DNA from: 2-12-FULL-65-11 sp049679965
Lineage (GTDB): Bacteria; Acidobacteriota; Vicinamibacteria; Vicinamibacterales; CAVVIG01
Direction of reading: 5' to 3'
DNA: 33,302 bases
Assembly: GCA_049679965.1 (NCBI GenBank)
Contig: JBAUGX010000167.1
Span: 1 to 33,302, forward strand
The notes under the pieces are model-generated. The model was not told the DNA's origin. It did not search any database and saw only the letters and a program-made list of their open reading frames with translations. This document shows, one piece after another, positions 17,185 through 23,995 of this stretch; position 1 is the first letter of the stretch, and the number at the start of each line of letters is the position of its first letter. Both the position numbers and the translations under genes were made by a program.

Positions 17185-18255
17185 TCAGACAACGGTCGCG
17201 TCTTTGAGTTTTTCGGACTGATAGTGCGTGGCTAGCTGATCGAGGATCTCAGCCAAATCGCCGTTGAGGACTTCGGTCAGCCGATGGGTCTCGAATTTGA
17301 TCCGGTGGTCCGTAATCCGGCTCTGCGGAAAATTGTAGGTTCTGATCTTTTCTGATCGATCGCCGGTGCCGACCTGGCCTCGGCGATCCTTGGCAATCGC
17401 ATCCTGCTGCTTGCGCAATTCCATTTCATACAGACGGGCGCGGAGCACCTTCATCGCCTTCGCACGGTTCTTGATCTGCGACTTCTCGTCCTGCTGCGAC
17501 ACGACGACGCCGGTCGGAATGTGTGTCAGGCGCACGGCCGAGTATGTCGTATTCACGCTTTGCCCCCCCGGTCCGCTCGAGCAAAAGGTGTCAATGCGCA
17601 GATCCTTGGGGTTGATCTCGATATCCACTTCTTCGGCTTCCGGCAGGACGGCCACCGTCGCAGTCGAAGTGTGAATGCGGCCGCTCGCCTCGGTGGCCGG
17701 AACACGCTGGACGCGGTGCACGCCGCTCTCGTACTTGAGCTTGCTGTAGGCGCCACGCCCCTCGATCGTGGCGATGACCTCCTTCAGGCCGCCGACGCCG
17801 GTGTCGCTGGTCGACATGACTTCAAGCCGCCATCCCTGGCGCTCGGCGTACTTGCTGTACATGCGGAACAGTTCGGCCGCGAAGAGCGCGGCTTCGCCGC
17901 CGCCCGTTCCGGCTCGAATCTCGAGGACGATGTTCTTCTCGTCGTTCGGATCTTTCGGGATGATCAGGACCTTGAGGTCGGCGAGGAGCGCCTCGCGCTT
18001 GGCCACGAGCGACTTGAGCTCCTCCCGGGCGAGCTCTCGCATGTCGGCGTCGCCGGAGCCGGCGATCTCTTCTGCCTGGGCGACGTCCCGGACGACCGTC
18101 TGATACTCGGCGAAGCGATCGACGAGCGGCTTGAGGTCTGACGCGGCCTTGGCGAGCTTCCGGTACTCTGACGGATCGCTCTGGATTTCTGTGGTGCCGA
18201 TCAGGCGGACCAGTTCGTCGTAGCGACGTTCAGCGGCGGTCAGTTTATCGAACAT
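17185..18255 (-). CDS. prfA: Peptide chain release factor 1
   Basis: Recognises UAA and UAG and triggers release of the finished peptide. The 356-residue protein has the catalytic GGQ at 230-232 (GPGGQSVNTTYSAVRLTH) and the codon-reading tripeptide PAT at 186-188, which marks RF1 rather than RF2 (SPF). ATG 18255 gives MFDKLTAAERRYDEL, the normal N-terminus; a much longer frame upstream only overlaps moaD in another frame. It starts 7 bp after the moaD stop, so it is expressed with molybdopterin synthase genes, an unusual neighbour. No frameshift of the RF2 type is present or needed. Confidence 0.97.
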   Translation of the reverse strand: MFDKLTAAERRYDELVRLIGTTEIQSDPSEYRKLAKAASDLKPLVDRFAEYQTVVRDVAQAEEIAGSGDADMRELAREELKSLVAKREALLADLKVLIIPKDPNDEKNIVLEIRAGTGGGEAALFAAELFRMYSKYAERQGWRLEVMSTSDTGVGGLKEVIATIEGRGAYSKLKYESGVHRVQRVPATEASGRIHTSTATVAVLPEAEEVDIEINPKDLRIDTFCSSGPGGQSVNTTYSAVRLTHIPTGVVVSQQDEKSQIKNRAKAMKVLRARLYEMELRKQQDAIAKDRRGQVGTGDRSEKIRTYNFPQSRITDHRIKFETHRLTEVLNGDLAEILDQLATHYQSEKLKDATVV

Positions 18256-18262
18256 AACAACG

Positions 18263-18508
18263 TCATCCACCCGACACCGGCGGCAAGAACGCCACCTCGT
18301 CGCCATCGCGGAGCGCGCGATCCATGCGCGCGTAATCGGCGTTGACGGCCGACGAGATCGAGCGCTCGTACTGGCCGAGCGCGGGGTACTCGCCCGCGAG
18401 CTCCCGCCAGACGGTGCCAATCGTGGCGTTGGGCGCGACCTCGCGCGCCAGCTGAGAGGCGCCCGCGATATCCCGCAGCCGTGCGAAGAGGAGCACCGTC
18501 ACGCGCAT
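18263..18508 (-). CDS. moaD: Molybdopterin synthase small subunit (sulfur carrier)
   Basis: Ubiquitin-fold protein whose C-terminal glycine carries the thiocarboxylate sulfur used to make molybdopterin. It is 81 residues long and ends in Gly-Gly (PPVSGG), the feature required for adenylation by MoeB. VTVLLFARLRDIAG at the N-terminus is typical of MoaD. ATG 18508 overlaps the moaE stop by 10 bp, so the two subunits are translated together. prfA follows 7 bp later. Confidence 0.94.
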   Translation of the reverse strand: MRVTVLLFARLRDIAGASQLAREVAPNATIGTVWRELAGEYPALGQYERSISSAVNADYARMDRALRDGDEVAFLPPVSGG

Positions 18509-18978
18509 GCGGCCCGCTCCGCTTCGGCTCGCGCGAGGGCGTCCTCGGGATCCGCCGTCGCCCCTTCAATCCAGACGTCCCCGCCGTCGAAGAACTCGCG
18601 CTTCCAGATTGGCGCAATCTGCTTGACGCGCTCGATCGTGTACCGGCACGCGGCGTAGGCGTCGTGGCGATGCGGCGAAGCGGTCGCGATGCCCACGCTG
18701 GCCTCACCGATCTCGAGTCGCCCAATCCGGTGGTGCAGCGCCAGCCGGGCATCGGGCCAGCGCTCACGTACCTCCGCGGCGATCCGCTCGAACGCCTTGA
18801 GGGCGAGCGGCTCGTATGCTTCGTACTCCAGATAGCGGACATGACGCCCGATGTTCTGGTTGCGCACCAAGCCGAGGAACGTCACGATCGCTCCGTCACC
18901 GCCGGCGCCTGACACCGCTGCGACCAGTTCATTCAGGTCGAGCCGGGCGCGACCGATCGCCAGCGGGGAGACAGTCAC
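18499..18978 (-). CDS. moaE: Molybdopterin synthase catalytic subunit
   Basis: Partner of MoaD; inserts two sulfurs into precursor Z to give molybdopterin. The 159-residue protein has GAIVTFLGLVRN, LEYEAYEPLA, the ASPHRHDAY block and the lysine-rich active region VKQIAPIWKREFFDGGDVWIEG. The start is GTG 18978; codons further upstream read into a REP-like hairpin and are not MoaE-like. TATACT lies 7 bp before this GTG, so transcription may begin here and give a leaderless message. moaA, moaC and moeA are not in the window. Confidence 0.94.
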   Translation of the reverse strand: MTVSPLAIGRARLDLNELVAAVSGAGGDGAIVTFLGLVRNQNIGRHVRYLEYEAYEPLALKAFERIAAEVRERWPDARLALHHRIGRLEIGEASVGIATASPHRHDAYAACRYTIERVKQIAPIWKREFFDGGDVWIEGATADPEDALARAEAERAACA

Positions 18979-18985
18979 GTCCCTC

Positions 18986-18991
18986 AGTATA
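18986..18991 (-). promoter_or_regulatory. Putative -10 element immediately before moaE
   Basis: On the minus strand TATACT ends 7 bp before GTG 18978. A weak -35, TTCAGC, lies 17 bp upstream inside the REP-like hairpin. If used, transcription would start at or within two bases of the start codon. Confidence 0.4.
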
Positions 18992-19003
18992 CGGGGTTCA
19001 GAA

Positions 19004-19068
19004 GTCCGGCTGAAGCCGGACGCCACGTAACGGTCCGCTTTGCCGGTCCTCGTGCCTAGCCGGACCGT
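19004..19068. repeat. REP-like hairpin cluster between thiD and moaE
   Basis: GTCCGGC (19004-19010) and GCCGGAC (19015-19021) form a stem with loop TGAA, the same motif as the BIME at 27237. It is followed by GCCACGTAA and a second stem, ACGGTCCG (19030-19037) with CGGACCGT (19061-19068), which overlaps the thiD stop codon. It may act as a processing site or attenuator between thiD and moaE. Confidence 0.7.
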
Positions 19069-19847
19069 GTCTGCCAGAAGTGGTCGAGAACGTACGCACC
19101 TTTGCCGATCGGCACGGCGTGGGCAATTGCGCCGGCCACGTATTGCTGGGCCCGCGCCGCAGCCTCTGGCAGCGCATGCCCCAGCGCCAGACCCGCTGCG
19201 AGCGCAGATGCGAAGGTGCAGCCAGTACCGTGGGCACGGCGACCATCGACGCGCCGTACGCGCAGCTCGAAGAACGCCGAGCCGTCGTACAGCAGATCCG
19301 TCACGTGAGGACCAGGCTCGTGGCCGCCGGTGATGATCACCGCCGCGGCGCCCATCTCGCCAATCCGCTGGGCGGCTCGGCGCCGATCCTCGGGTGTCGC
19401 GATCCGGCAGCCGCTCAGGGCCTCGGCCTCTGGGATGTTCGGCGTGATGACGCGCGTGCGAGGCAGCAGCTCCGAGCACAGCGCCTGCACGCCGGCGGCG
19501 TCGAGCAGTCGCTCGCCACCGGAGGCCGCCATCACCGGATCGAGCACGACCATTGGAAGCTCGAATGTGTCGATGGCGGCGGCGACAGCGTTGACGATGT
19601 CTGCGGTCGCCAGCATGCCGATCTTGGTGGCGTGCATCTCGAAATCTCTGGCGACGGCCTCGATTTGCGCGGTCACCAGGTCGGCCGCGAGCGGTGCGAT
19701 GGCCGTGACGCCAGTGGTGTTCTGGGCGGTGACCGCCGTGATGGCGCTGGCGCCGAAGATGCCGAACGCGGCAAACGTTTTCAAATCGGCCTGGATGCCG
19801 GCGCCGCCACCCGGGTCGCTCCCCGCCACTGTCAGCACGATTCGCAT
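19056..19847 (-). CDS. thiD: Hydroxymethylpyrimidine/phosphomethylpyrimidine kinase
   Basis: Phosphorylates HMP and HMP-phosphate in thiamine biosynthesis or salvage. The 263-residue ribokinase-family protein has AGSDPGGGAGIQADLKT at the N-terminus, the LDPVMAASGG block, and GTGCTFASA with the catalytic Asp region typical of ThiD near the C-terminus. ATG 19847 is chosen. No thiE or thiC is nearby and no TPP riboswitch is visible in the 22 bp upstream, so it probably depends on the upstream promoter. A fusion partner such as ThiE is absent. It sits between the methyltransferase gene and moaE in the minus-strand series. Confidence 0.95.
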   Translation of the reverse strand: MRIVLTVAGSDPGGGAGIQADLKTFAAFGIFGASAITAVTAQNTTGVTAIAPLAADLVTAQIEAVARDFEMHATKIGMLATADIVNAVAAAIDTFELPMVVLDPVMAASGGERLLDAAGVQALCSELLPRTRVITPNIPEAEALSGCRIATPEDRRRAAQRIGEMGAAAVIITGGHEPGPHVTDLLYDGSAFFELRVRRVDGRRAHGTGCTFASALAAGLALGHALPEAAARAQQYVAGAIAHAVPIGKGAYVLDHFWQTRSG

Positions 19848-19869
19848 GAGCTATCGTCAGCGAGGGCGG

Positions 19870-20577
19870 TCAGCGCGCTTTTCCGAAAACGAGAATGAAC
19901 TGAAACGGCGCCACCCGAGTGCGCCCGAGGAGTTGCAGCCCGGCGGCGGAGGCTGCCCTGATGATCGCCTCCGGATCCACGCGCTCTTCAGGCGCCGGCC
20001 CAGGTCCGCCACCACCAGGCTCGAAGTCGACAATGCCCAGGCGACCTTGCGGCTTGAGGGACCGTGCGACGTTCTTGAGGATTGCGATTGGGTTGGCCGG
20101 CGGAATCTCCATCTCGTGGTACGCGTCGATGATCAGCACGGCGTCGAGGCCGGCCGGCAGCTGCGGATCGTTGGCCGTTCCGAGCACGGTCTTCACGTTC
20201 CGCAGGTTCTCGCGCTGAACCCGGCGTCTGATCGCATCGATCATCTGGGGTTGGATGTCTTCGGCATACACGAGACCGTTGGGACCGACGCGTTGCGCCA
20301 GCTTGACGGTGAACCAGCCGCCGCCCGCGCCGAGGTCGGCCACGACCGAGCCGTCGGCAATGCCGAGCGCGTCCATGATCTGATCGGGCTTCTGCCACTC
20401 GTTGCGATCGGGCGTTTCCAGCAGGCCGAGATCCTGCGGGGCGAAAAGGCGGGCGCTCGGCCTCGATTGCGCGTGAAGCGCAGATGCAACGAGCAAGAGA
20501 GCCACGAAAACACGAAAACCCGAAACGCTGGAATTTGGAAGTGTTTTCTGTGCTTTCGTGCGTTCGTGGCTTTTCAT
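19870..20577 (-). CDS. SAM-dependent methyltransferase with a predicted signal peptide
   Basis: A 235-residue class I methyltransferase: motif I is VADLGAGGGWFT, followed by VYAEDIQPQMI and LDAVLIIDAYHE. The substrate is unknown. Before the catalytic domain is a likely export signal: basic start, hydrophobic VFVALLLVASALHA, and a cleavage-like AQS, which would place a SAM enzyme in the periplasm, where SAM is not expected. Most of the first 30 codons lie in an inverted repeat of CACGAAAA-type units (20500-20571), so the signal may be partly repeat-derived. ATG 20577 is 4 bp after the aspA stop. No good later start exists before the catalytic domain. Family certain, location uncertain. Confidence 0.85.
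   Translation of the reverse strand: MKSHERTKAQKTLPNSSVSGFRVFVALLLVASALHAQSRPSARLFAPQDLGLLETPDRNEWQKPDQIMDALGIADGSVVADLGAGGGWFTVKLAQRVGPNGLVYAEDIQPQMIDAIRRRVQRENLRNVKTVLGTANDPQLPAGLDAVLIIDAYHEMEIPPANPIAILKNVARSLKPQGRLGIVDFEPGGGGPGPAPEERVDPEAIIRAASAAGLQLLGRTRVAPFQFILVFGKAR
20500..20571. repeat. Inverted 8-bp repeat inside the methyltransferase 5' end
   Basis: The left arm (20500-20517), AGCCACGAAAACACGAAA, pairs with the right arm 20554-20571 at 16 of 18 positions. The left side continues as CACGAAAA-like octamers to 20526. The structure spans the start region of the methyltransferase and could fold in its mRNA near the start codon. Confidence 0.7.
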
Positions 20578-20581
20578 TTCG

Positions 20582-21967
20582 TCAGATTCCCTTGGTCATC
20601 GATTCGAGAGAGAGGACTTTGTCGAGCGTGGCGACGTCGAGCAGCCGTCGCTCGAGCACGATTTCGCGGATCGTCCTGCCGGTCGCGACCGACTCCTTGG
20701 CAATCTCGGCCGTCGCTGCGTAGCCGATGTGCGGACTGAGCGCGGTCGCGACCGCCGTGCTGCGATCCAACAATTCCCGCGCCCGCGCTTCGTTGGCGGT
20801 GATGCCGCGGATGCACTTCGCCTGGAGCGCCCGCATCGCTTCCCGCAGAATGGTTGAGACGTGGAGCGTGTTCCAGGCGATGACCGGCATCATCACGTTC
20901 AGCTCCAGCTGCCCGGCCTCGCACGCGATCGCCACCGTCGTGTCGCATCCAATCGCCTGAAACACGACCTGGTTCACCATCTCTGGTACCGACGGATTCA
21001 CTTTTCCTGGCATGATTGACGATCCGGGCTGGACCGCCGGAAGGGAAATCTCCGAGAGGCCCGCCCGCGGGCCCATCGCGAGCAGTCGCAGGTCGCTCGC
21101 CACCTTGCCGAGCTCGACCGCCAGGCGCCGCATGGCGCCCGAGTAGGCGAGCACGTCGCCCATGCTCTGCGTGACCCGGAACAGGTTGATGGCCGGTTTG
21201 AGCGGCAGATGCGACTCGCGAGCGAGATAGCTGACGACGAGGCGGCCGAAATCGTCACCTGCGTTCAACCCGGTCCCGATGGCCGTGGCCCCGATGTTGA
21301 GCTCTTCAAGCTGCGTTGACGCGTGAGCGACGTCATCAGCTCCGCGCTCGATGCAGGCCGCCCAGCCGCCGAATTCCTGGCCGAGCGTCATGGGCACCGC
21401 ATCCTGCAGGTGTGTCCGGCCGGTTTTCAGCACGTGCGCGAACTCCGCACCCTTGCGCGCCAGGCCTTCGGCCAACTCGTGCGCTGCGAGGACGAGGGGA
21501 CCGCTGCCCGCGAGCAGGGCGAGCCGGGTCGCCGTCGGATACACGTCGTTGGTCGACTGGGCCATGTTGACGTGGTCGTTTGGATGGACGCGCTTATAAG
21601 TGCCGCGCGGCTCGCCGAGCAGCTCCGCGGCGCGGTTGGCAAGCACCTCGTTCGCGTTCATGTTGTGCGACGTGCCGGCGCCGGCCTGGTACACATCGAC
21701 GACGAACTGGTCGCGAAGACGGCCGGCAAGAATCTCGTCGGCGGCGGCGCAGATGGCCGCAGCAATCTCGGCATTCAAGCGGCCGAGCGACGCGTTGGCC
21801 TCGGCCGCTGCTTTCTTGATGAGGATCGTCGCCGTGACGAGGTCCGCCGGAGCCCGCAGGCCACTGATGGGGAAGTTCTCGATGGCGCGCATCGTCTGCA
21901 CGCCGTAGTAGGCGCCGGCGGGAACCCTCAGCTCGCCCAGCGGATCACGTTCGAGGCGGAACTCCAT
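20582..21967 (-). CDS. aspA: Aspartate ammonia-lyase
   Basis: Splits L-aspartate to fumarate and ammonia. The 461-residue protein belongs to the fumarase C/aspartase superfamily, with the signature GSSIMPGKVNP on the catalytic serine loop. Aspartase rather than fumarase C is supported by YYGVQTMRAIENF, HPNDHVNMAQSTNDVYPTA and TSHNMNANEVLANR. ATG 21967 follows a run of 7-bp repeats, with no clear ribosome site; TATAAT on the minus strand lies 26 bp upstream. It diverges from a class I fumarase that would use its product, which supports the aspartase call. The methyltransferase follows 4 bp after its stop. Confidence 0.9.
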   Translation of the reverse strand: MEFRLERDPLGELRVPAGAYYGVQTMRAIENFPISGLRAPADLVTATILIKKAAAEANASLGRLNAEIAAAICAAADEILAGRLRDQFVVDVYQAGAGTSHNMNANEVLANRAAELLGEPRGTYKRVHPNDHVNMAQSTNDVYPTATRLALLAGSGPLVLAAHELAEGLARKGAEFAHVLKTGRTHLQDAVPMTLGQEFGGWAACIERGADDVAHASTQLEELNIGATAIGTGLNAGDDFGRLVVSYLARESHLPLKPAINLFRVTQSMGDVLAYSGAMRRLAVELGKVASDLRLLAMGPRAGLSEISLPAVQPGSSIMPGKVNPSVPEMVNQVVFQAIGCDTTVAIACEAGQLELNVMMPVIAWNTLHVSTILREAMRALQAKCIRGITANEARARELLDRSTAVATALSPHIGYAATAEIAKESVATGRTIREIVLERRLLDVATLDKVLSLESMTKGI

Positions 21968-21994
21968 GCTTGAGACTTCAGACTTGAGACTTGA
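21968..21994 (-). repeat. Heptamer array forming the aspA leader
   Basis: On the minus strand: CAAGTCT, CAAGTCT, GAAGTCT, then CAAGC immediately before the aspA ATG. The unit is identical to that at 13921. It occupies nearly the whole untranslated leader of aspA. Confidence 0.85.
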
Positions 21995-22001
21995 TTATAC
22001 T
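21994..22001. promoter_or_regulatory. Overlapping divergent -10 elements for aspA and fumarase
   Basis: The octamer ATTATACT reads TATACT on the plus strand (21996-22001), 8 bp before the fumarase ATG, and TATAAT on the minus strand (21999-21994), 26 bp before the aspA ATG. The two -10 hexamers share four base pairs, so polymerase could serve only one gene at a time. -35 boxes are weak. Confidence 0.6.
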
Positions 22002-22009
22002 GACCCGTC

Positions 22010-23527
22010 ATGATGCCATCATTTTTCGACAGCGTGCTCCAACTCATCGTTCGAACCTCCACCGATCTGCCGCCCGACGTGCGCGCGGCGATGAAACTCT
22101 CGCTCGACGCCGAGGCCTCTGGCACGCGTGCCAAGCAGGCGCTGACCATCATTGCCCAGAACATCGATCTGGCCGTCGACAACGAGGGCGCGATCTGCCA
22201 GGACACCGGGATGCCGACCTTCGAGGTCAAGGTGCCGGTCGGCGCCAACCAGATCTGGATGCGGCAGCAGATCCGCGAGGCGGTCGCCGAGGCGACCAAA
22301 CGCGGAAAGCTGCGGCCCAACTCGGTGGACTCGATCACCGGCAAGAACTCCGGCGACAACCTTGGCCCCGGCACGCCCATCATCCACTTCGATCAGTGGG
22401 AGAAGGATCAGATCGAGGTCAAGTTGATCTTGAAAGGTGGCGGCTGCGAGAACACCAACGCGCAGTACGCCGTGCCGGTCGAGTTGCCGCACCTCGGGCG
22501 CGCCGATCGCAATCTCGACGGCGTGAAGAAGTGCATCCTCCACGCGGTGTGGCAGGCGCAGGGCAAGGGCTGCAGCCCCGGCGCGGTGGGCGTGTGTGTC
22601 GGAGGCGACCGGACCTCAGGGTATCTGCACGCCAAGGAACAATTGTTCCGGTCGCTCGACGATGTGAATCCTGATCCGCGGCTGGCCGAGATCGAGGCGT
22701 CGATCATGGCGACGGTGAACGGCCTCGGGATCGGCCCGATGGGTTTTGGGGGAAAGACGACGTTGATTGGCTGCAAGATCGGTGCGCTCAACCGGCTGCC
22801 CGCGAGCTTCTTCGTCTCGGTGGCCTACGACTGCTGGGCCTTCCGCCGGCTTGGCATCGTCCTCAACGCGACGACCGGCGCCATCGACCATTGGCTCTAC
22901 CGCGACCCGTCGAACCCGATCATCCCGATGCTCGATCAGGCTGGCTTTCAGCGCACCGGACGCGAGGTCGCGCTCAAGGCGCCACTCAGCGACGCGGACG
23001 TGCGTGCCCTCAAGGTCGGCGACGTCGTGCTGATCTCCGGCCGGATGTTCACGGGCCGAGACGCCGTGCACTCGTATCTCATGAAGCATGATCCGCCGGT
23101 CGATTTGCGCGGATCGGTGCTCTATCACTGCGGCCCGGTGGTAGTGAAAGAAGGAGACGGCTGGCGCATCACGGCCGCGGGTCCGACGACCAGTATTCGC
23201 GAGGAGCCATACCAGGGCGAGATCATCAAGCGGTACGGCGTGCGCGTCGTGATCGGCAAGGGCGGCATGGGCGCGAAGACGCTGGCGGCGCTCAAGGAAC
23301 ACGGCGCCGTGTACCTAAATGGGATTGGCGGCGCGGCGCAGTTCTACGCGCGCACGATCACGGGCGTCGACGGCGTGTCGCTCCTCGACCTCGGCACGCC
23401 GGAAGCGATGTGGCACCTGCAGGTGAAAGACTTCCCGGCCATCGTCACCATGGACGCGCACGGCAACAGCCTGCACAAGGACGTCGAGCAGGAGTCGGGG
23501 AAGCATCTCGAGGCCATGACGGTCTGA
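22010..23527 (+). CDS. fumA/fumB-type: Class I (iron-sulfur) fumarate hydratase
   Basis: Oxygen-sensitive [4Fe-4S] hydro-lyase converting fumarate to malate. The 505-residue protein carries alpha and beta domains in one chain. Cys63 in AICQDTGMP and Cys188 in GKGCSPGAVGV lie in cluster-binding motifs; the third ligand is probably Cys255 or Cys275. The beta half has GDVVLISGRMFTGRDAVH and GKGGMG, then NGIGGAAQFYA. Start ATG 22010 (ATGATG) is 8 bp after a TATACT with no Shine-Dalgarno sequence. It diverges from aspA. L(+)-tartrate dehydratase is a related alternative but the neighbour favours fumarase. Confidence 0.92.
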   Translation: MMPSFFDSVLQLIVRTSTDLPPDVRAAMKLSLDAEASGTRAKQALTIIAQNIDLAVDNEGAICQDTGMPTFEVKVPVGANQIWMRQQIREAVAEATKRGKLRPNSVDSITGKNSGDNLGPGTPIIHFDQWEKDQIEVKLILKGGGCENTNAQYAVPVELPHLGRADRNLDGVKKCILHAVWQAQGKGCSPGAVGVCVGGDRTSGYLHAKEQLFRSLDDVNPDPRLAEIEASIMATVNGLGIGPMGFGGKTTLIGCKIGALNRLPASFFVSVAYDCWAFRRLGIVLNATTGAIDHWLYRDPSNPIIPMLDQAGFQRTGREVALKAPLSDADVRALKVGDVVLISGRMFTGRDAVHSYLMKHDPPVDLRGSVLYHCGPVVVKEGDGWRITAAGPTTSIREEPYQGEIIKRYGVRVVIGKGGMGAKTLAALKEHGAVYLNGIGGAAQFYARTITGVDGVSLLDLGTPEAMWHLQVKDFPAIVTMDAHGNSLHKDVEQESGKHLEAMTV

Positions 23528-23566
23528 CAGCCAATCGCCCGCCTCGAAGGCGCGGAAGGAGCGACC

Positions 23567-23662
23567 ATGGCGGAGGAACACGCGCGTCGCGAATTCTTGA
23601 AGAGCCTCGGCTCCCCGTCCGCCGGAAGATCTCACCCAACGAACGTTTCAGTTAGCATGTGA
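23567..23662 (+). pseudogene. 31-codon ORF resembling the start of a Tat-exported protein, probably a remnant
   Basis: A strong ribosome site, GGAAGGAG (23554-23561), precedes ATG 23567. The peptide begins MAEEHARREFLKSLG, matching the twin-arginine motif RRxFLK, but no hydrophobic segment follows: the sequence turns into SPSAGRSHPTN and stops at 23662. This looks like the 5' end of a Tat-substrate gene, perhaps a molybdo- or iron-sulfur enzyme, whose remainder was deleted. It lies 39 bp after the fumarase stop. A short real peptide is possible but less likely. Confidence 0.45.
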
Positions 23663-23716
23663 CGTTCACGATTCCTGTCGGGAATTGGAGCAAATATCGG
23701 GACCTGCACTACGTCT

Positions 23717-23989
23717 CGCTTCCAACTCTTTGACGCCGCCGGCTCTGTTGGTGCCAATCGGGAGGAAGCAAAGGCTGCGAACAGTCGTCGAGAATTCACG
23801 GCAAAGAATGCAATTGCCTTAAAGGAATGTCGCGACGCTAGGAAACAAGAATACGCGCGATCGGTTGCTGCGAGAGTCAGATCAGTCAATCGCGATCCTG
23901 ACAACGACCGTGAAGATGCTTCAGACGACGTCTGTCGAACGTGGTTAGCCAGCTGTGGGGACGAGGCAGACTTGAGCCTTGAAACTTGA
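23717..23989 (+). pseudogene. Fragment of a four-helix-bundle (S23/IVP) family protein
   Basis: A start-less open frame reads FQLFDAAGSVGANREEAKAA then NSRREFTAKNAIALKECRDARK. This strongly recalls the core of the 23S rRNA-intervening-sequence / four-helix-bundle family (typically S-x-GAN-x-x-EA-x-AA-x-SR-x-x-F and IALKEARET). The N-terminal third is missing and the usual Y/WLRLL end is replaced by an arginine-rich tail. No ATG, GTG or TTG is available in frame, so it is probably dead. It ends inside a heptamer array. Base composition is lower in GC than neighbouring genes. Identification is by recalled family pattern. Confidence 0.6.
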
Positions 23990-23995
23990 GACTTA
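23968..23995 (-). repeat. Heptamer array overlapping the fdhE stop codon
   Basis: On the minus strand: TAAGTCT, CAAGTTT, CAAGGCT, CAAGTCT. The first unit begins with the fdhE stop TAA. Same unit family as at 13921, 21968 and 25387, slightly decayed. Confidence 0.8.

Noticed and set aside
18256..18420. N-terminal extension of RF1
   Set aside because: The extra 55 residues overlap moaD out of frame and are Arg/Ser-rich; RF1 starts at MFDKL.
18979..19479. N-terminal extension of MoaE
   Set aside because: It reads through the REP-like hairpin (GFSRTSE) and antisense or out-of-frame thiD sequence; MoaE homology starts at GTG 18978.
19330..20739. 469-codon open frame on the plus strand across thiD, the methyltransferase and aspA
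   Set aside because: It crosses three genes on the other strand with clear family motifs, and contains repeat-derived peptides.
23632..23904. 90-codon minus-strand frame
   Set aside because: Opposite to the four-helix-bundle remnant, which has recognisable family sequence; no ribosome site or motif.
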